A stretch of 64,000 nucleotides of DNA from Permianibacter aggregans (GTDB taxonomy: Bacteria; Pseudomonadota; Gammaproteobacteria; Enterobacterales; Permianibacteraceae). Numbering within the stretch: position 1 is the first letter of the stretch; every line of letters begins with the position of its first letter. The position numbers were made by a program, and so were the translations under genes. Below are positions 1 to 10,279 of this stretch, piece by piece. The stretch is from the NCBI RefSeq assembly GCF_009756665.1, contig NZ_CP037953.1:248001-312000 (forward strand), in the 5' to 3' direction. Below the pieces are notes generated by a model. The model had not been told where the DNA came from, did not search any database, and saw nothing but the letters and a program-made list of their open reading frames with translations.

Positions 1-60
1 GCCGGCCATCACGCTGAAGCTCGCGCAGAATTCGACGGTCAACTTTATCTAGTTGATTAA
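1..60 (+). other. Possible end of a gene entering from the left
   Basis: Two frames stop near the left edge: frame 1 at 60 (AGHHAEARAEFDGQLYLVD) and frame 2 at 52 (PAITLKLAQNSTVNFI). There is too little sequence to choose between them or to identify a product. Confidence 0.3.
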
Positions 61-90
61 TCAGGACTTTTCTTGCTCTCACAGGATTTT

Positions 91-160
91 ATTCTGCCAA
101 ACGTTTAAAAAGGCTTACGGATACTGCCAAACAGTCTATTACAGAGCAATATTCTGGCAA
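91..160 (+). promoter_or_regulatory. Three direct repeats at exact 30-bp spacing upstream of ald
   Basis: Three copies of a 10-base element (ATTCTGCCAA, ATACTGCCAA, ATTCTGGCAA) start at 91, 121 and 151, so the period is exactly 30 bp, about three helical turns. They therefore lie on one face of the DNA, and end 104 bases before the ald start. The similarity extends 1-2 bases 3' (A, then C or T). Phased multi-site arrays are typical of octameric Lrp/AsnC-family regulators, which often control alanine dehydrogenase; that assignment is inference. No clear -10/-35 pair was found in 161-264. Confidence 0.6.
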
Positions 161-264
161 ATAACAATTAAAATAGTGAAATCTGTTGCTTATGCATTTG
201 TTGTCAGACCATTTCTACTATTCAGCCCCCCCAACAACCGGCCCAGTCCGGAGGAGTCAGAACC

Positions 265-1383
265 ATGTTGATTGGTGTACCCAAGGAAATCAAAAACCAC
301 GAATATCGGGTAGGTATGGTGCCTGCCAGCGTGCGCGAACTGGTTGCCCACGGCCATAGCGTCGTGGTTGAGCACAACGCCGGCATCGGCATTGGCTTCA
401 CTGACGCCGACTACGAAGCCGCTGGCGCCAAAATCCTGGCCACCGCCGACGAGGTATTTGCCAAGGCCGAGATGATCGTCAAGGTCAAAGAGCCGCAAGC
501 CGTTGAGCGTGCCCGTCTGCGCGAAGGCCAAATCCTGTTCACCTATCTGCACCTGGCGCCGGATCTGCCGCAGACCGAAGACTTGATCAAATCAAAAGCC
601 ACCTGCATCGCCTATGAAACCGTGACCTCCAATTCCGGCGGCCTGCCGCTGCTGGCGCCAATGTCGGAAGTGGCCGGTCGCATGTCGATTCAAGCCGGCG
701 CCACCGCGCTGCAGAAAGCCAATGGCGGTCGCGGCATGCTGCTCGGCGGCGTACCAGGCGTTGAGCCGGCGAAAGTGGTGATCATCGGTGGTGGTGTCGT
801 CGGTGCCAACGCCGCGATGATGGCCGTCGGCATGGGCGCCGAAACCATTGTGCTGGACCGTAATGTCGACGTGCTGCGTCGCCTGATCACCCAGTTCGGT
901 ACCAGCATCCAGACCGTATTCTCCAGCCAGGACGCCATTGAGCGTCACGTACTCGAAGCCGATTTGGTCATTGGCGGTGTGCTGATTCCAGGTGCCGCGG
1001 CGCCGAAACTGGTCACCGCCGACATGGTCAAGCGCATGAAGCCGGGGGCGGCAATCGTAGACGTTGCCATCGATCAAGGCGGCTGCTTTGAAACCGCCAA
1101 GGCCACGACCCACGCTGACCCAACTTATATTGTTGATGACGTCGTTCACTACTGCGTCGCCAACATGCCGGGTGCGGTGCCGCGCACGTCCACTTTTGCG
1201 CTGAACAACGCGACGCTGCCATTCATCATCGAGCTGGCCAACAAGGGCGCGAAGAAAGCATTGGCTGACAACGTTCACCTGCGCGCTGGCTTGAACGTGC
1301 ATCAAGGCAAAGTGACCTACAAACCAGTCGCCGAAGGCTTTGGCATGGAATATGTGCCGGCCGAGAAAGCGCTGGGTCTGTAA
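265..1383 (+). CDS. ald: Alanine dehydrogenase
   Basis: Catalyses NAD-dependent reversible deamination of L-alanine to pyruvate and ammonia in the cytoplasm, feeding alanine into carbon metabolism. The 372-residue length fits the family. Family landmarks are in register: Arg15, Lys75 in VKVKEPQ, His96 in TYLHLA, a Rossmann loop ([11 protein letters not shown], near 173-185) and the [10 protein letters not shown] segment near 265-275. The ATG at 265 follows a strong GGAGGAG ribosome-binding site. It is a single-gene unit: a phased repeat array lies upstream and a strong terminator follows, isolating it from trxB. No defect is seen. Confidence 0.96.
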   Translation: MLIGVPKEIKNHEYRVGMVPASVRELVAHGHSVVVEHNAGIGIGFTDADYEAAGAKILATADEVFAKAEMIVKVKEPQAVERARLREGQILFTYLHLAPDLPQTEDLIKSKATCIAYETVTSNSGGLPLLAPMSEVAGRMSIQAGATALQKANGGRGMLLGGVPGVEPAKVVIIGGGVVGANAAMMAVGMGAETIVLDRNVDVLRRLITQFGTSIQTVFSSQDAIERHVLEADLVIGGVLIPGAAAPKLVTADMVKRMKPGAAIVDVAIDQGGCFETAKATTHADPTYIVDDVVHYCVANMPGAVPRTSTFALNNATLPFIIELANKGAKKALADNVHLRAGLNVHQGKVTYKPVAEGFGMEYVPAEKALGL

Positions 1384-1400
1384 TCCGCTTTACGCCACAC

Positions 1401-1427
1401 AAAACCCGGCCCTGTGCCGGGTTTTTA
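1401..1427 (+). terminator. Rho-independent terminator after ald
   Basis: Stem AAAACCCGGC / GCCGGGTTTT with a 5-base loop (CCTGT), running into a T tract. It lies 17 bases after the ald stop. Confidence 0.9.
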
Positions 1428-1567
1428 TTTGTTTGCGACTAACCGATTCAGATTGAAATTTGACCAGCTTCGTAACGAGGCTCGTCTATCATGACCATAG
1501 TTCTTGCTTTGCACGCGTGAGCCACCATATCACGTACAATGTGCGCCATTTTTGGAGTTGAGGATAG

Positions 1568-2524
<957 letters not shown>

Positions 2525-2550
2525 TCGTTCCGTATAATCGATAGCAACCC

Positions 2551-2588
2551 CGTCGCAGCTTTATGGACTAAATTAAAGCTGCGGCGTG
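2551..2588 (+). terminator. Hairpin after trxB, likely terminator
   Basis: Perfect 10-bp stem CGCAGCTTTA (2554-2563) / TAAAGCTGCG (2574-2583) followed by a weak T run (GTGTTT). It lies between trxB and aat. The poor T tract lowers confidence. Confidence 0.5.
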
Positions 2589-2625
2589 TTTCCCCGCCGT
2601 CAGCGAACCGCTATACACTGACGAT

Positions 2626-3354
2626 ATGAAGCAACGACTGACGCTGATTGACGGCGATATTCCCTTCCCTGCCCCGGCCAATGCCATGGCTGAACCGAAC
2701 GGCCTGTTGGCTGTTGGCGGTGATTTGTCACCGAACCGACTGCTTGATGCCTATCGTCATGGCATTTTTCCCTGGTATGGCCCGGACGATCCGATTCTTT
2801 GGTGGTCACCGGACCCACGGGCGGTATTTCAGGTCAACAATTGGCAGCCGAACGTCTCACTGAAAAAAGCGCTGCGCAAACAGCAATTTGATGTCTCGCT
2901 CAATCAGCAATTTGATCACGTCATTGAAGCCTGTGCCCGCACTCCGCGCCCCGGCCAGGACGGCACCTGGATCACCCGTGATATCCAAGCAGCTTATAAA
3001 CGGCTGTTCCGTCGTGGCTCAGCATTTTCAATTGAAGTGACCGCCAACGGTCAATTATTCGGCGGCATGTACGGAGTACATATCGGCCGTATGGTCTATG
3101 GTGAATCGATGTTCAGTTGGCAAACCAACGCCTCAAAATATGCGCTCGCCGCGCTGCTATTTTGGATGAAACAGCAGGCGTTGCCATTGTTGGATGCACA
3201 AGTGGCCAATGCCCATACAACGATGCTCGGCGCCAGCCAAATGGCGCGCGAGGAATTCCTCGATCATGTCGCGACACTCTCCACGCAAACCGTGTCGAAT
3301 GAATGCTGGCAACCCCGTTCATTAACACCATTGTTGTGTGGTGATTCACGATGA
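2626..3354 (+). CDS. aat: Leucyl/phenylalanyl-tRNA-protein transferase
   Basis: Transfers Leu or Phe from aminoacyl-tRNA to proteins with N-terminal Lys or Arg, creating a primary N-degron that ClpS recognises. The 242-residue protein has the family core near residues 33-70 (GGDLSPNRLLDAYRHGIFPW, then a WWSPDPR segment) and the GGMYG segment near 145. Its stop overlaps the next gene's start in an ATGA, so the two transferases are probably translationally coupled. The ClpS and ClpA genes lie 1-4 kb away on the other strand. Confidence 0.95.
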   Translation: MKQRLTLIDGDIPFPAPANAMAEPNGLLAVGGDLSPNRLLDAYRHGIFPWYGPDDPILWWSPDPRAVFQVNNWQPNVSLKKALRKQQFDVSLNQQFDHVIEACARTPRPGQDGTWITRDIQAAYKRLFRRGSAFSIEVTANGQLFGGMYGVHIGRMVYGESMFSWQTNASKYALAALLFWMKQQALPLLDAQVANAHTTMLGASQMAREEFLDHVATLSTQTVSNECWQPRSLTPLLCGDSR

Positions 3355-4070
3355 ATGCACCGGAAAAACAATGGCGTTTACCGCTGCTGCTGACCATGGA
3401 GTCGGAATGCCCTTACCTGCCGGAGCAGCAGTCGCGGAATGCTTTTGTCGACAGCGCCATAGCAATCTCCACCGATTTGTATACCGTGCTGCTACACAAC
3501 GGTTTTCGCCGTTCAGGAACCGATATTTATCGTCCCTACTGCAAGCAATGCCAAGCCTGTATCCCGCTGCGCGTCGTCGTCGACGCATTTCATGCCAACC
3601 GTAGCCAGCGACGCACCGCCAAGCGCAATCAGGATTTGCAGTGGCGTATCGAAACGCCACCACTGACTGACGCCCACTACCAGCTTTATGCCCGCTACCT
3701 GGAAGCCAGGCATGCAGATGGCGGCATGTATCCACCGGACCGACAGCAGTTCGACCGCTTCCTGACTGCAGAATGGGCTGATACCGAGCTGGTTTGCCTT
3801 TATCAGGATCAGCAGCTTGTCGGCGTCATGGTTGCCGACCGGGTGTTTGATGGCATATCGGCAGTGTATTCGTTTTTCGAACCGGAGCTGCCCCGGCGCA
3901 GCCTGGGCGTTCAATTGGTGTTGAGCCTGATCGACTACACCCGCTCACTGGGACTGGCGTATTGTTATCTCGGTTATTACATCAGCCGCTGCGCTAAAAT
4001 GAACTACAAGGCGCAGTATCAACCGGTGGAAGCCCTGCTTGACGGCAAATGGGAGCCGTACCAAGTTTGA
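3351..4070 (+). CDS. bpt: Aspartate/glutamate leucyltransferase (Bpt/ATE family)
   Basis: Bacterial homologue of arginyl-tRNA-protein transferase. Bpt enzymes add Leu to proteins with N-terminal Asp or Glu, extending the N-degron pathway. The 239-residue protein shows the N-terminal ESECPYLPEQQSRN block, a Cys pair in YCKQCQAC near 64-69, and a C-terminal LGYYISRCAKMNYKAQYQP block typical of the family. It overlaps aat by four bases. Databases often label it arginyltransferase (ate); the Leu specificity is family knowledge, not visible here. Confidence 0.92.
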   Translation: MNAPEKQWRLPLLLTMESECPYLPEQQSRNAFVDSAIAISTDLYTVLLHNGFRRSGTDIYRPYCKQCQACIPLRVVVDAFHANRSQRRTAKRNQDLQWRIETPPLTDAHYQLYARYLEARHADGGMYPPDRQQFDRFLTAEWADTELVCLYQDQQLVGVMVADRVFDGISAVYSFFEPELPRRSLGVQLVLSLIDYTRSLGLAYCYLGYYISRCAKMNYKAQYQPVEALLDGKWEPYQV

Positions 4071-4135
4071 CGATTTTACAATCAGTCGGCTTTCGGGCAT
4101 CATAGCGCGCCTTCAAGAGGACACTAATTCAGGTT

Positions 4136-4354
4136 ATGGCAAGAGAAGATTGTATTGAGATGCAAGGCACCGTTACTGAAACGTTGCCGAACACCATGTT
4201 CCGGGTGCAACTGGAAAATGGTCACGTGATCACCGCCCACATTTCCGGAAAAATGCGCAAGAACTACATCCGCATTCTGACTGGCGACTCGGTGACCGTG
4301 GAAATGACGCCATACGATCTGACCAAAGGCCGCATTATTTTCCGCGCCCGCTGA
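4136..4354 (+). CDS. infA: Translation initiation factor IF-1
   Basis: 72-residue OB-fold protein that binds the ribosomal A site during initiation. The sequence is canonical from [11 protein letters not shown] to the RIIFRAR end. It sits 65 bases after bpt on the same strand, the usual aat-bpt-infA order. A bidirectional terminator follows, facing clpA. Confidence 0.98.
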   Translation: MAREDCIEMQGTVTETLPNTMFRVQLENGHVITAHISGKMRKNYIRILTGDSVTVEMTPYDLTKGRIIFRAR

Positions 4355-4366
4355 AACGAGTCCAAT

Positions 4367-4395
4367 AAAAAAGGGGGAATCATTCCCCCTTTTTT
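4367..4395. terminator. Bidirectional terminator between infA and clpA
   Basis: Symmetric GGGGG/CCCCC hairpin with A-run on the left and T-run on the right (AAAAAAGGGGGAAT / ATTCCCCCTTTTTT). It can end both the infA transcript and the opposing clpS-clpA transcript. Confidence 0.92.
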
Positions 4396-4425
4396 CGTGC
4401 CTGCGTTTTTTGCCAGATCGCTGGC

Positions 4426-6717
4426 TCAGGTTATGCTGAGCTTTTCTTCCGAGTCGTGGGTGTTTTCATCAAAGACAAATTGCAAAGCATTGTCTTCGAA
4501 GATCACTTTCACTTCACCGCCTTTGGCCAAACGACCGAACAGCAATTCGTCGGCCATTGGTTTCCGCAGTTTCTCACGGATGATACGCGCCATCGGTCGA
4601 GCCCCCATGGCCCGATCATAACCCTGCTCGGCGAGCCAAGCCCGGGCATCGGCTGACACTTCCAAACTGACGCCTTTGGCATCAAGCTGCGCCTGCAGTT
4701 CAACAATGAACTTGTCGACCACCGACAGAATGACGTCTGGCGGCAACGCCTTGAACTGCACAATCGAATCGAGGCGGTTGCGGAATTCTGGCGTGAACAT
4801 ACGCTTGATCGCTTCCATGCTGTCGGTCGTGTGATCGTTCAGCGTGAAACCGATTGACGACTTCGCCATTTCTTCGGCACCAGCGTTCGTGGTCATGACG
4901 ACGATCACATTGCGGAAATCGGCTTTGCGACCGTTGTTGTCGGTTAATGTGCCGTGATCCATGACCTGCAACAGCAGGTTGAACACATCCGGATGCGCTT
5001 TCTCGATTTCATCGAGCAGCAATACCGAGTGCGGGTTCTTGCAAATCGCTTCCGTCAACAAGCCGCCCTGATCGTAACCAACATATCCCGGAGGGGCGCC
5101 GATCAAACGCGAAACGGTGTGGCGCTCCATGTATTCCGACATGTCGAAACGCAGCAGATGCAAACCAAGAATGCGCGCCAATTGTTTGGTGACTTCGGTT
5201 TTGCCAACACCGGTCGGCCCGGCAAACAGAAACGAACCCACCGGCTTGTCTTCCTGGCCCAAACCGGAGCGCGCCAGTTTGATCGCATCGGACAATTGCG
5301 AAATCGCTTCGTCCTGACCGAACACGACATTCTTCAACGAGGTATCCAGTGTGCGTAGCGCTTCGCGATCGGAAGTCGAAACGGTCTTGGTCGGTACCCG
5401 GGCAATCTTCGAGACAATGTCTTCGATTTCATGTACGCCAATGGTCTTGCGACGCTTCGAAACCGGCAGCAAACGCTGATTGGCACCGGCTTCATCGATG
5501 ACATCAATGGCCTTGTCCGGTAATTGCCGATCATTGATGTACTTGGCCGATAACTCCACGGCCGCATGCAAAGCTGCAGGCGTGTAGCGCACGCTGTGAT
5601 GCTTTTCGTAGTGGTTTTTCAAGCCTTTGAGAATTTCATAGGTTTCTTCAATCGACGGCTCCAGAATATCGATTTTCTGGAAGCGACGCGCCAAGGCCCG
5701 ATCTTTTTCGAAGATGCCGCGATATTCCTGGAATGTCGTCGAGCCTATGCACTTGATGCCGCCTGAGGCAAGCAACGGCTTGATCAAATTCGATGCATCC
5801 ATGACACCGCCACTGGCTGCGCCGGCACCGATAATGGTGTGAATTTCATCGATGAACAGCACCGCATGCTCTTCATCCTGCAATTGCTTCAATACCGCTT
5901 TCAGGCGTTTTTCGAAATCACCGCGGTATTTGGTGCCGGCCAGCAAGCCGCCCAAATCGAGCGAATACACCACGGCATTGCTCATCACTTCCGGCACTTC
6001 GCCATCAACAATGCGGCGGGCCAAACCTTCAGCAATGGCCGTTTTACCGACACCGGCTTCACCGACCAACAATGGATTGTTTTTGCGGCGACGGCAGAGT
6101 ACCTGAATCGTGCGCTCCAACTCCAAGTGACGGCCAATCAGCGGATCAATTTTTCCGTCGATTGCCAACTGGTTCAAATTGGTCGCGAAATTATCCAGCG
6201 GCTTTGCTGAAGAATCGGCACCCGCTTCTTCCTCGGTCTCGGATTGCGGCGCCGCTTGCGCGTTATCGCGCTCGGAACCAGAAACTTTCGACACGCCGTG
6301 GGAAATGTAATTGACCACATCAAGGCGGGAAATTTGCTCTTGATGCAACAGGTAAACTGCTTGTGATTCCTGTTCGCTGAAAATGGCCACCAGCACATTG
6401 GCGCCAGTCACTTCTTTTTTACCCGCCGATTGCACATGAAAAACCGCGCGCTGAAGTACGCGTTGAAAACCCAGCGTTGGTTGCGTATCACGGCTGTCAT
6501 CGCCATCGGGAATCAATGGTGTCGTTTCATCAACGAATGCACCGAGCTCGCGCCGCAGACGATCGACATTGGCACCGCAAGAACGCAGCACATTCAATGC
6601 CACGGCGTTATCCAGTAACGCCAGTAACAAATGCTCAACCGTCATGAATTCGTGACGTTTATCACGCGCCTGTTTAAAGGCTTGATTCAAGGTGAGCTCC
6701 AAATCTTTACTTAACAT
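4426..6717 (-). CDS. clpA: ATP-dependent Clp protease ATP-binding subunit ClpA
   Basis: AAA+ unfoldase that feeds substrates, including ClpS-delivered N-degron proteins, into ClpP. The 763-residue protein has the Clp N-domain, a first ATPase module with GEAGVGKTA and FIDEIHT, and a second with GPTGVGKTE and LLDEIEKAH. The IGF tripeptide in SSIGFTLND corresponds to the ClpP-docking loop. It lies 18 bases downstream of clpS, so the two form an operon. The C-terminus is intact and ends before the shared terminator. Confidence 0.97.
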   Translation of the reverse strand: MLSKDLELTLNQAFKQARDKRHEFMTVEHLLLALLDNAVALNVLRSCGANVDRLRRELGAFVDETTPLIPDGDDSRDTQPTLGFQRVLQRAVFHVQSAGKKEVTGANVLVAIFSEQESQAVYLLHQEQISRLDVVNYISHGVSKVSGSERDNAQAAPQSETEEEAGADSSAKPLDNFATNLNQLAIDGKIDPLIGRHLELERTIQVLCRRRKNNPLLVGEAGVGKTAIAEGLARRIVDGEVPEVMSNAVVYSLDLGGLLAGTKYRGDFEKRLKAVLKQLQDEEHAVLFIDEIHTIIGAGAASGGVMDASNLIKPLLASGGIKCIGSTTFQEYRGIFEKDRALARRFQKIDILEPSIEETYEILKGLKNHYEKHHSVRYTPAALHAAVELSAKYINDRQLPDKAIDVIDEAGANQRLLPVSKRRKTIGVHEIEDIVSKIARVPTKTVSTSDREALRTLDTSLKNVVFGQDEAISQLSDAIKLARSGLGQEDKPVGSFLFAGPTGVGKTEVTKQLARILGLHLLRFDMSEYMERHTVSRLIGAPPGYVGYDQGGLLTEAICKNPHSVLLLDEIEKAHPDVFNLLLQVMDHGTLTDNNGRKADFRNVIVVMTTNAGAEEMAKSSIGFTLNDHTTDSMEAIKRMFTPEFRNRLDSIVQFKALPPDVILSVVDKFIVELQAQLDAKGVSLEVSADARAWLAEQGYDRAMGARPMARIIREKLRKPMADELLFGRLAKGGEVKVIFEDNALQFVFDENTHDSEEKLSIT

Positions 6718-6735
6718 ACTGCTACCTCACGGACT

Positions 6736-7056
6736 TCAGGCTGCTTCAACCGCACACTGCAAAGGGTGCTCGTGCGCCTTGGCGTATTCGACTACCTGCA
6801 TCGCTTTTGATTCCGCAATCTCATAACGATACACCCCACACACTGCCCGACCGTCGTGATGCACTTGCAGCATCACCTTCACTGCTTTTTCAGGATTCAT
6901 GGAGAAAAAGCGTCGTAACACGTCAACGACGAAATCCATCGGTGTGTAATCGTCGTTCAACATCACCACCTTATACATTTTTGGTGGTTTGACCTGTGGT
7001 TCGGCCGGCGCAACCTCGACACCGGGCTGACCGGCAGGTAAGTGCGTCATTCCCAT
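6736..7056 (-). CDS. clpS: ATP-dependent Clp protease adaptor ClpS
   Basis: Small adaptor that binds N-terminal Leu, Phe, Tyr or Trp and hands the substrate to ClpA. The 106-residue protein contains the family core: [18 protein letters not shown], whose Asp pair contacts the substrate amino group, and [15 protein letters not shown] with the conserved His. The N-terminal 30 residues (Pro, Ala and Gln rich) form the usual flexible tail. It is first in the clpS-clpA operon and diverges from the cold-shock gene across a 247-base gap. The Met at residue 3 is an alternative start. Confidence 0.96.
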   Translation of the reverse strand: MGMTHLPAGQPGVEVAPAEPQVKPPKMYKVVMLNDDYTPMDFVVDVLRRFFSMNPEKAVKVMLQVHHDGRAVCGVYRYEIAESKAMQVVEYAKAHEHPLQCAVEAA

Positions 7057-7303
7057 AATTACAGCTTAGTCCAGACTGGAAAAAATCCAGGGGTTACCCC
7101 CAACAAAATCGAGACACAATCTACCATATTCAAGGGAACCAACCGGCATTTTCAGCACCGCAACCGCAGTACGACTTGACATAAGGGGGTCATCGGGACA
7201 ACACTCATCCTCGCCCTGCGTAGATGTCTGAATGGTGACGCCGATCGTCGCATTCAAGGAGCAGCCAGCATTTCCTGTAATATGTACGAGAGGGAAGTCA
7301 GGT

Positions 7304-7528
7304 ATGGCTTACGGCACGGTCAAATGGTTCAACAATGCCAAGGGTTACGGGTTCATTCGTCCATCGGAAGGTGGCGATGACGTCTTTGTGCATTTCTCAA
7401 CCATCGATATGGACGGGTACAAGAGCCTCAAAGCAGGCCAGGAAGTCTCGTTTGATGTAACGCAAGGTCCGAAGGGCCTGCACGCAACCAATATTCTTCC
7501 GGGAAGCGTGGAGCAGAAAAGCCGCTGA
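7304..7528 (+). CDS. cspD: Cold-shock domain protein, CspD-like
   Basis: A 74-residue single cold-shock domain that binds single-stranded nucleic acid. RNP1-like KGYGFIRP and RNP2-like VFVHFS are present, and the domain starts [11 protein letters not shown]. The ATG at 7304 follows AGGGAAG and gives a standard length; the frame stays open upstream to 7232 but that extension is not cold-shock sequence. Divergence from clpS-clpA matches the position of cspD in E. coli, which is why I use that name; assignment among paralogues is less sure than the family. Confidence 0.88.
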   Translation: MAYGTVKWFNNAKGYGFIRPSEGGDDVFVHFSTIDMDGYKSLKAGQEVSFDVTQGPKGLHATNILPGSVEQKSR

Positions 7529-7567
7529 ATAAGCGGTCTTTCTTAACTCGCTCTACGCATTTCAGCC

Positions 7568-7600
7568 AAGGGGGTTTTCCAGCCCCCTTCGGTTTTCTCC
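7568..7600 (+). terminator. Terminator after the cold-shock gene
   Basis: Stem AAGGGGG (7568-7574) / CCCCCTT (7583-7589) followed by CGGTTTTC, 40 bases after the stop. Confidence 0.75.
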
Positions 7601-7869
7601 CACGCCTTCTATTCATACTTTGTTGTCTAAGGTTCGCGTCGATCTATGCGGTTTTAGAATTAGAACTCGCGTTCGCGTTTTGTATCAATTTGTACGCAAC
7701 AAGCCGTAATCAATCTGAAAGATGTTCCACGCGCAAATGCAATCGCTGATCATCGGAGTTTGGTCAACCGGATATGTTGAATAGCGGTAAGATCGCGCTC
7801 CACTTCTGATAAAAAACTTCCCACTCTGAAGATGCCAATAACCCACAACAAAACGCGCATCCTGCCGAC
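7601..7869. other. Intergenic stretch without recognised genes
   Basis: Between the cold-shock terminator and rluE. It is more AT-rich than its surroundings. I see no coding potential, RNA gene or clear repeat; it presumably carries the rluE promoter. Confidence 0.5.
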
Positions 7870-8427
7870 ATGAGCAAACTGATTCTGTTCAACAAACCAT
7901 TCGGCGTGCTGTGCCAATTCAGTGATGATGGCAGCGGCAAACCGACGCTGAAAACGTTTATCGATGTACCCGATGTCTATCCTGCCGGGCGCCTGGATAC
8001 CGACAGTGAAGGCCTGTTGCTGTTGACGGCTGATGGTCGCCTGCAGGCGCAAATCACCGAACCGCGATTCAAGATGCCGAAAACCTATCTGGCGCAGGTG
8101 GAAGGCGTACCAAATCAGGAAGCGCTGAATGCGCTGGCACGTGGGGTTTTGCTGAAAGACGGCATGACCAGGCCGGCTCAGGCACGTTTGCTACCCGAAC
8201 CAGAGCTTTGGCCACGCCACCCGCCGATTCGTCAGCGGGCCGCGACCCCCACCAGTTGGCTGGAGCTGACCATCCACGAAGGCAAGAATCGTCAGGTGCG
8301 ACGAATGACGGCGGCAGTCGGCTTCCCTACCCTGCGGCTGGTTAGGGTGCAGATCGGCGCCTGGCAACTCGGCGATTTGGCGCCGGGTCAATGGCGCTGG
8401 GCCGAACCGATGACGTTCAAGCGCTAA
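7870..8427 (+). CDS. rluE: 23S rRNA pseudouridine(2457) synthase RluE
   Basis: Isomerises one uridine of 23S rRNA to pseudouridine. The 185-residue protein lacks an S4 domain, as RluE does, and starts directly in the catalytic fold ([14 protein letters not shown]). The catalytic Asp lies in [14 protein letters not shown] near residue 40, and the RluB/E/F-type [23 protein letters not shown] block is near 140-160. Its stop overlaps that of the convergent rlmC by three bases, leaving no space for a terminator between them. Confidence 0.92.
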   Translation: MSKLILFNKPFGVLCQFSDDGSGKPTLKTFIDVPDVYPAGRLDTDSEGLLLLTADGRLQAQITEPRFKMPKTYLAQVEGVPNQEALNALARGVLLKDGMTRPAQARLLPEPELWPRHPPIRQRAATPTSWLELTIHEGKNRQVRRMTAAVGFPTLRLVRVQIGAWQLGDLAPGQWRWAEPMTFKR

Positions 8428-9566
8428 GCGGGTTCCCGCTGCAGCAGCCCAAGCACTTCGTAATGGGCGGTGTGCGGGAACATATCGAATAACTGCAGAC
8501 GCCGTAAGCGATAACCGGGCAATTGGCCGATATCATCAGCCATCGATTCGGCATTGCAACTTGAATAGAGAATCTGGTTTGGTGCGACCTGGCGCAACCA
8601 ATCACAAACCGCAAGTCCCAGGCCGCGTCGCGGCGGGTTTACCAACACCTGATCCGGGTGGGCAAAATCAGCTGGCAACGTCGGCAAGCCTTGTTGCAAA
8701 TCCATCACCTGAAACTGCACCCGGTCTGCACAACCCATTTGCTCGGCACTGCCTTGCGCGGCGGCAATGCTTTCCGGGCTGATTTCCAAACCCAGCAGTT
8801 TTTGCCCGCTTTGCAGGCAATGCAAACCGAATCCGCCGGCGCCGCAGAACAAATCGACCAGGTTTTTTGCCGACGACTGGCTCGCCCACTCGGCAGCGGT
8901 GCGATAGAGCTTTGAGGCGATATCGGTATTGGTCTGAAAAAAGCCGCCGGGACGAATATGCAATGGCACATCGTTCAGCACTTCGGTCAATGCGCCGGCC
9001 TCGGTCAGCAGCACTTCTTCATCGCCTTCAAGCACCGCCATATGTACCGGTTGCAGATTGACACTGACAACCTTGAGCGACGGCTGCGCGGCGAGCAATT
9101 CTGGAAGATGTTGACGAATACGCTCGATCTGCTCGGTCGAGCGCAAGACAAAACGCAGCATGAAGGCGTTTTCGGCTTGCGAGTATTGCAGCAGGACGAA
9201 CTTCAGTTCGCCGCGTTTCTTGCTGACATTGTATGGCGTCAGTCGCGCCTGTTTGATGAAGCCTTTGATCGCCACAAACAGCGGTTGAAAAACAGCTGGG
9301 TAAAGCGGGCAATCCGACAGATCCGTGGCAACACCATGGCGATTGACGATGCCAAGCACTGGATGATCAACAGTGCCCAACACCACCATTTTTGCTTTAT
9401 TGCGAAACCTGGTCTCGGCACTCACGACCGGAGGAAAAAAATCCGCGCCGGAGTTCGCAAACAGCGTTTTCAACTGCGCCTGCTTGCGCTCCAGTTGTTG
9501 CGGATAAGGCAGTGCCAACCATTGGCAGGAGTGACAGCGATCGCTGCTGAACTTTTCGCAAAGCAT
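8424..9566 (-). CDS. rlmC: 23S rRNA (uracil(747)-C5)-methyltransferase RlmC
   Basis: SAM-dependent methyltransferase forming m5U747 in 23S rRNA. The iron-sulfur cysteines are visible in the N-terminus ([16 protein letters not shown]) and in SDCPLYP. The C-terminal half has [13 protein letters not shown] for SAM binding, VNPPRRGLG, and the catalytic Cys in YSSCNAE. No TRAM domain precedes the cluster, which favours RlmC over RlmD. I place the start at the ATG at 9566, one base after the moaE stop (TGACATG), giving 380 residues and implying coupling to the moa genes. Confidence 0.92.
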   Translation of the reverse strand: MLCEKFSSDRCHSCQWLALPYPQQLERKQAQLKTLFANSGADFFPPVVSAETRFRNKAKMVVLGTVDHPVLGIVNRHGVATDLSDCPLYPAVFQPLFVAIKGFIKQARLTPYNVSKKRGELKFVLLQYSQAENAFMLRFVLRSTEQIERIRQHLPELLAAQPSLKVVSVNLQPVHMAVLEGDEEVLLTEAGALTEVLNDVPLHIRPGGFFQTNTDIASKLYRTAAEWASQSSAKNLVDLFCGAGGFGLHCLQSGQKLLGLEISPESIAAAQGSAEQMGCADRVQFQVMDLQQGLPTLPADFAHPDQVLVNPPRRGLGLAVCDWLRQVAPNQILYSSCNAESMADDIGQLPGYRLRRLQLFDMFPHTAHYEVLGLLQREPA

Positions 9567-9567
9567 G

Positions 9568-10005
9568 TCAGCGCCATTGCGCAGCGACGGCGACATCCTG
9601 TTCGCTCGGTTCCACCCAGCGAGTACCATCAACCAGATGTTCCTTTTTCCAGATCACCGCGCGGGTTTTCAATTGATCGGCAATGTAAGCGCAGGCTTCG
9701 AGCGCCGCCTGACGATGGGCACTGGCGGTGCCGACATAAACGATCTGCTCACCCGGCAATAGCTTGCCAACACGATGGATAATGCTCACCGCAGCCAGCG
9801 GCCAGCGCGCATTCGCCTCACCGGCAATCAGCGCCAGGCTCTGCTCACTCATGCCGGGATAGTGACTCAGCTCAAGCGCCTTGACGACGGCATCAGCACG
9901 AACAATGCCGACAAAAGTAGCCACGGCGCCGACATTTTTCGCCGCGTCATAAAGCGACGTCGTCAGTTCAGCGACATCAAAATTTTCGGCTTGCACGGCG
10001 AGCAT
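9568..10005 (-). CDS. moaE: Molybdopterin synthase catalytic subunit MoaE
   Basis: Large subunit of molybdopterin synthase, which inserts two dithiolene sulfurs into cyclic pyranopterin monophosphate. The 145-residue protein has the LSHYPGM loop, the HRVGKLLPGE block and the active-site Lys pair in AVIWKKEHLVDG. It starts two bases after the moaD stop and ends one base before rlmC, so it sits inside a compact operon. Confidence 0.95.
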   Translation of the reverse strand: MLAVQAENFDVAELTTSLYDAAKNVGAVATFVGIVRADAVVKALELSHYPGMSEQSLALIAGEANARWPLAAVSIIHRVGKLLPGEQIVYVGTASAHRQAALEACAYIADQLKTRAVIWKKEHLVDGTRWVEPSEQDVAVAAQWR

Positions 10006-10007
10006 GT

Positions 10008-10256
10008 TCAGCCTCCGGTGACGGGTGGCATGAATGCCACTTCGTCACCATCCTTGACACTGGCATCGCGTCGCACCAATTGCTGATTGACGGCAATCAG
10101 TAATGAACGTCGAGCCTCAATCACGTCGAATACTTTTGGCGCATGCTGACGCAGCACCCCAAGCAACTGTTCAACATTACTGACCGGTTGCTCAATGACA
10201 ACCGTATCGGTACCAGCCTGCTCGGCGAGACTGGCAAATAACAACACCTTAATCAT
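10008..10256 (-). CDS. moaD: Molybdopterin synthase sulfur carrier subunit MoaD
   Basis: Ubiquitin-fold sulfur carrier. The C-terminal Gly-Gly (PPVTGG) is adenylated and thiocarboxylated before insertion into MoaE. I use the ATG at 10256, giving 82 residues that begin MIKVLLFASLAEQAG, as in other MoaD proteins. The frame extends nine codons upstream to a TTG overlapping the moaC stop, but that is unlikely to be the start. Confidence 0.94.
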   Translation of the reverse strand: MIKVLLFASLAEQAGTDTVVIEQPVSNVEQLLGVLRQHAPKVFDVIEARRSLLIAVNQQLVRRDASVKDGDEVAFMPPVTGG

Positions 10257-10279
10257 TTCTCGTTTCCCATCATGCCGGA

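Noticed and set aside
592-1305. Long open frame on the minus strand inside ald
   Set aside because: Antisense shadow of a well-conserved gene; no ribosome-binding site or known family.
8958-9782. 274-codon plus-strand frame across rlmC and moaE
   Set aside because: It runs antisense to two clearly conserved genes and has no domain similarity.
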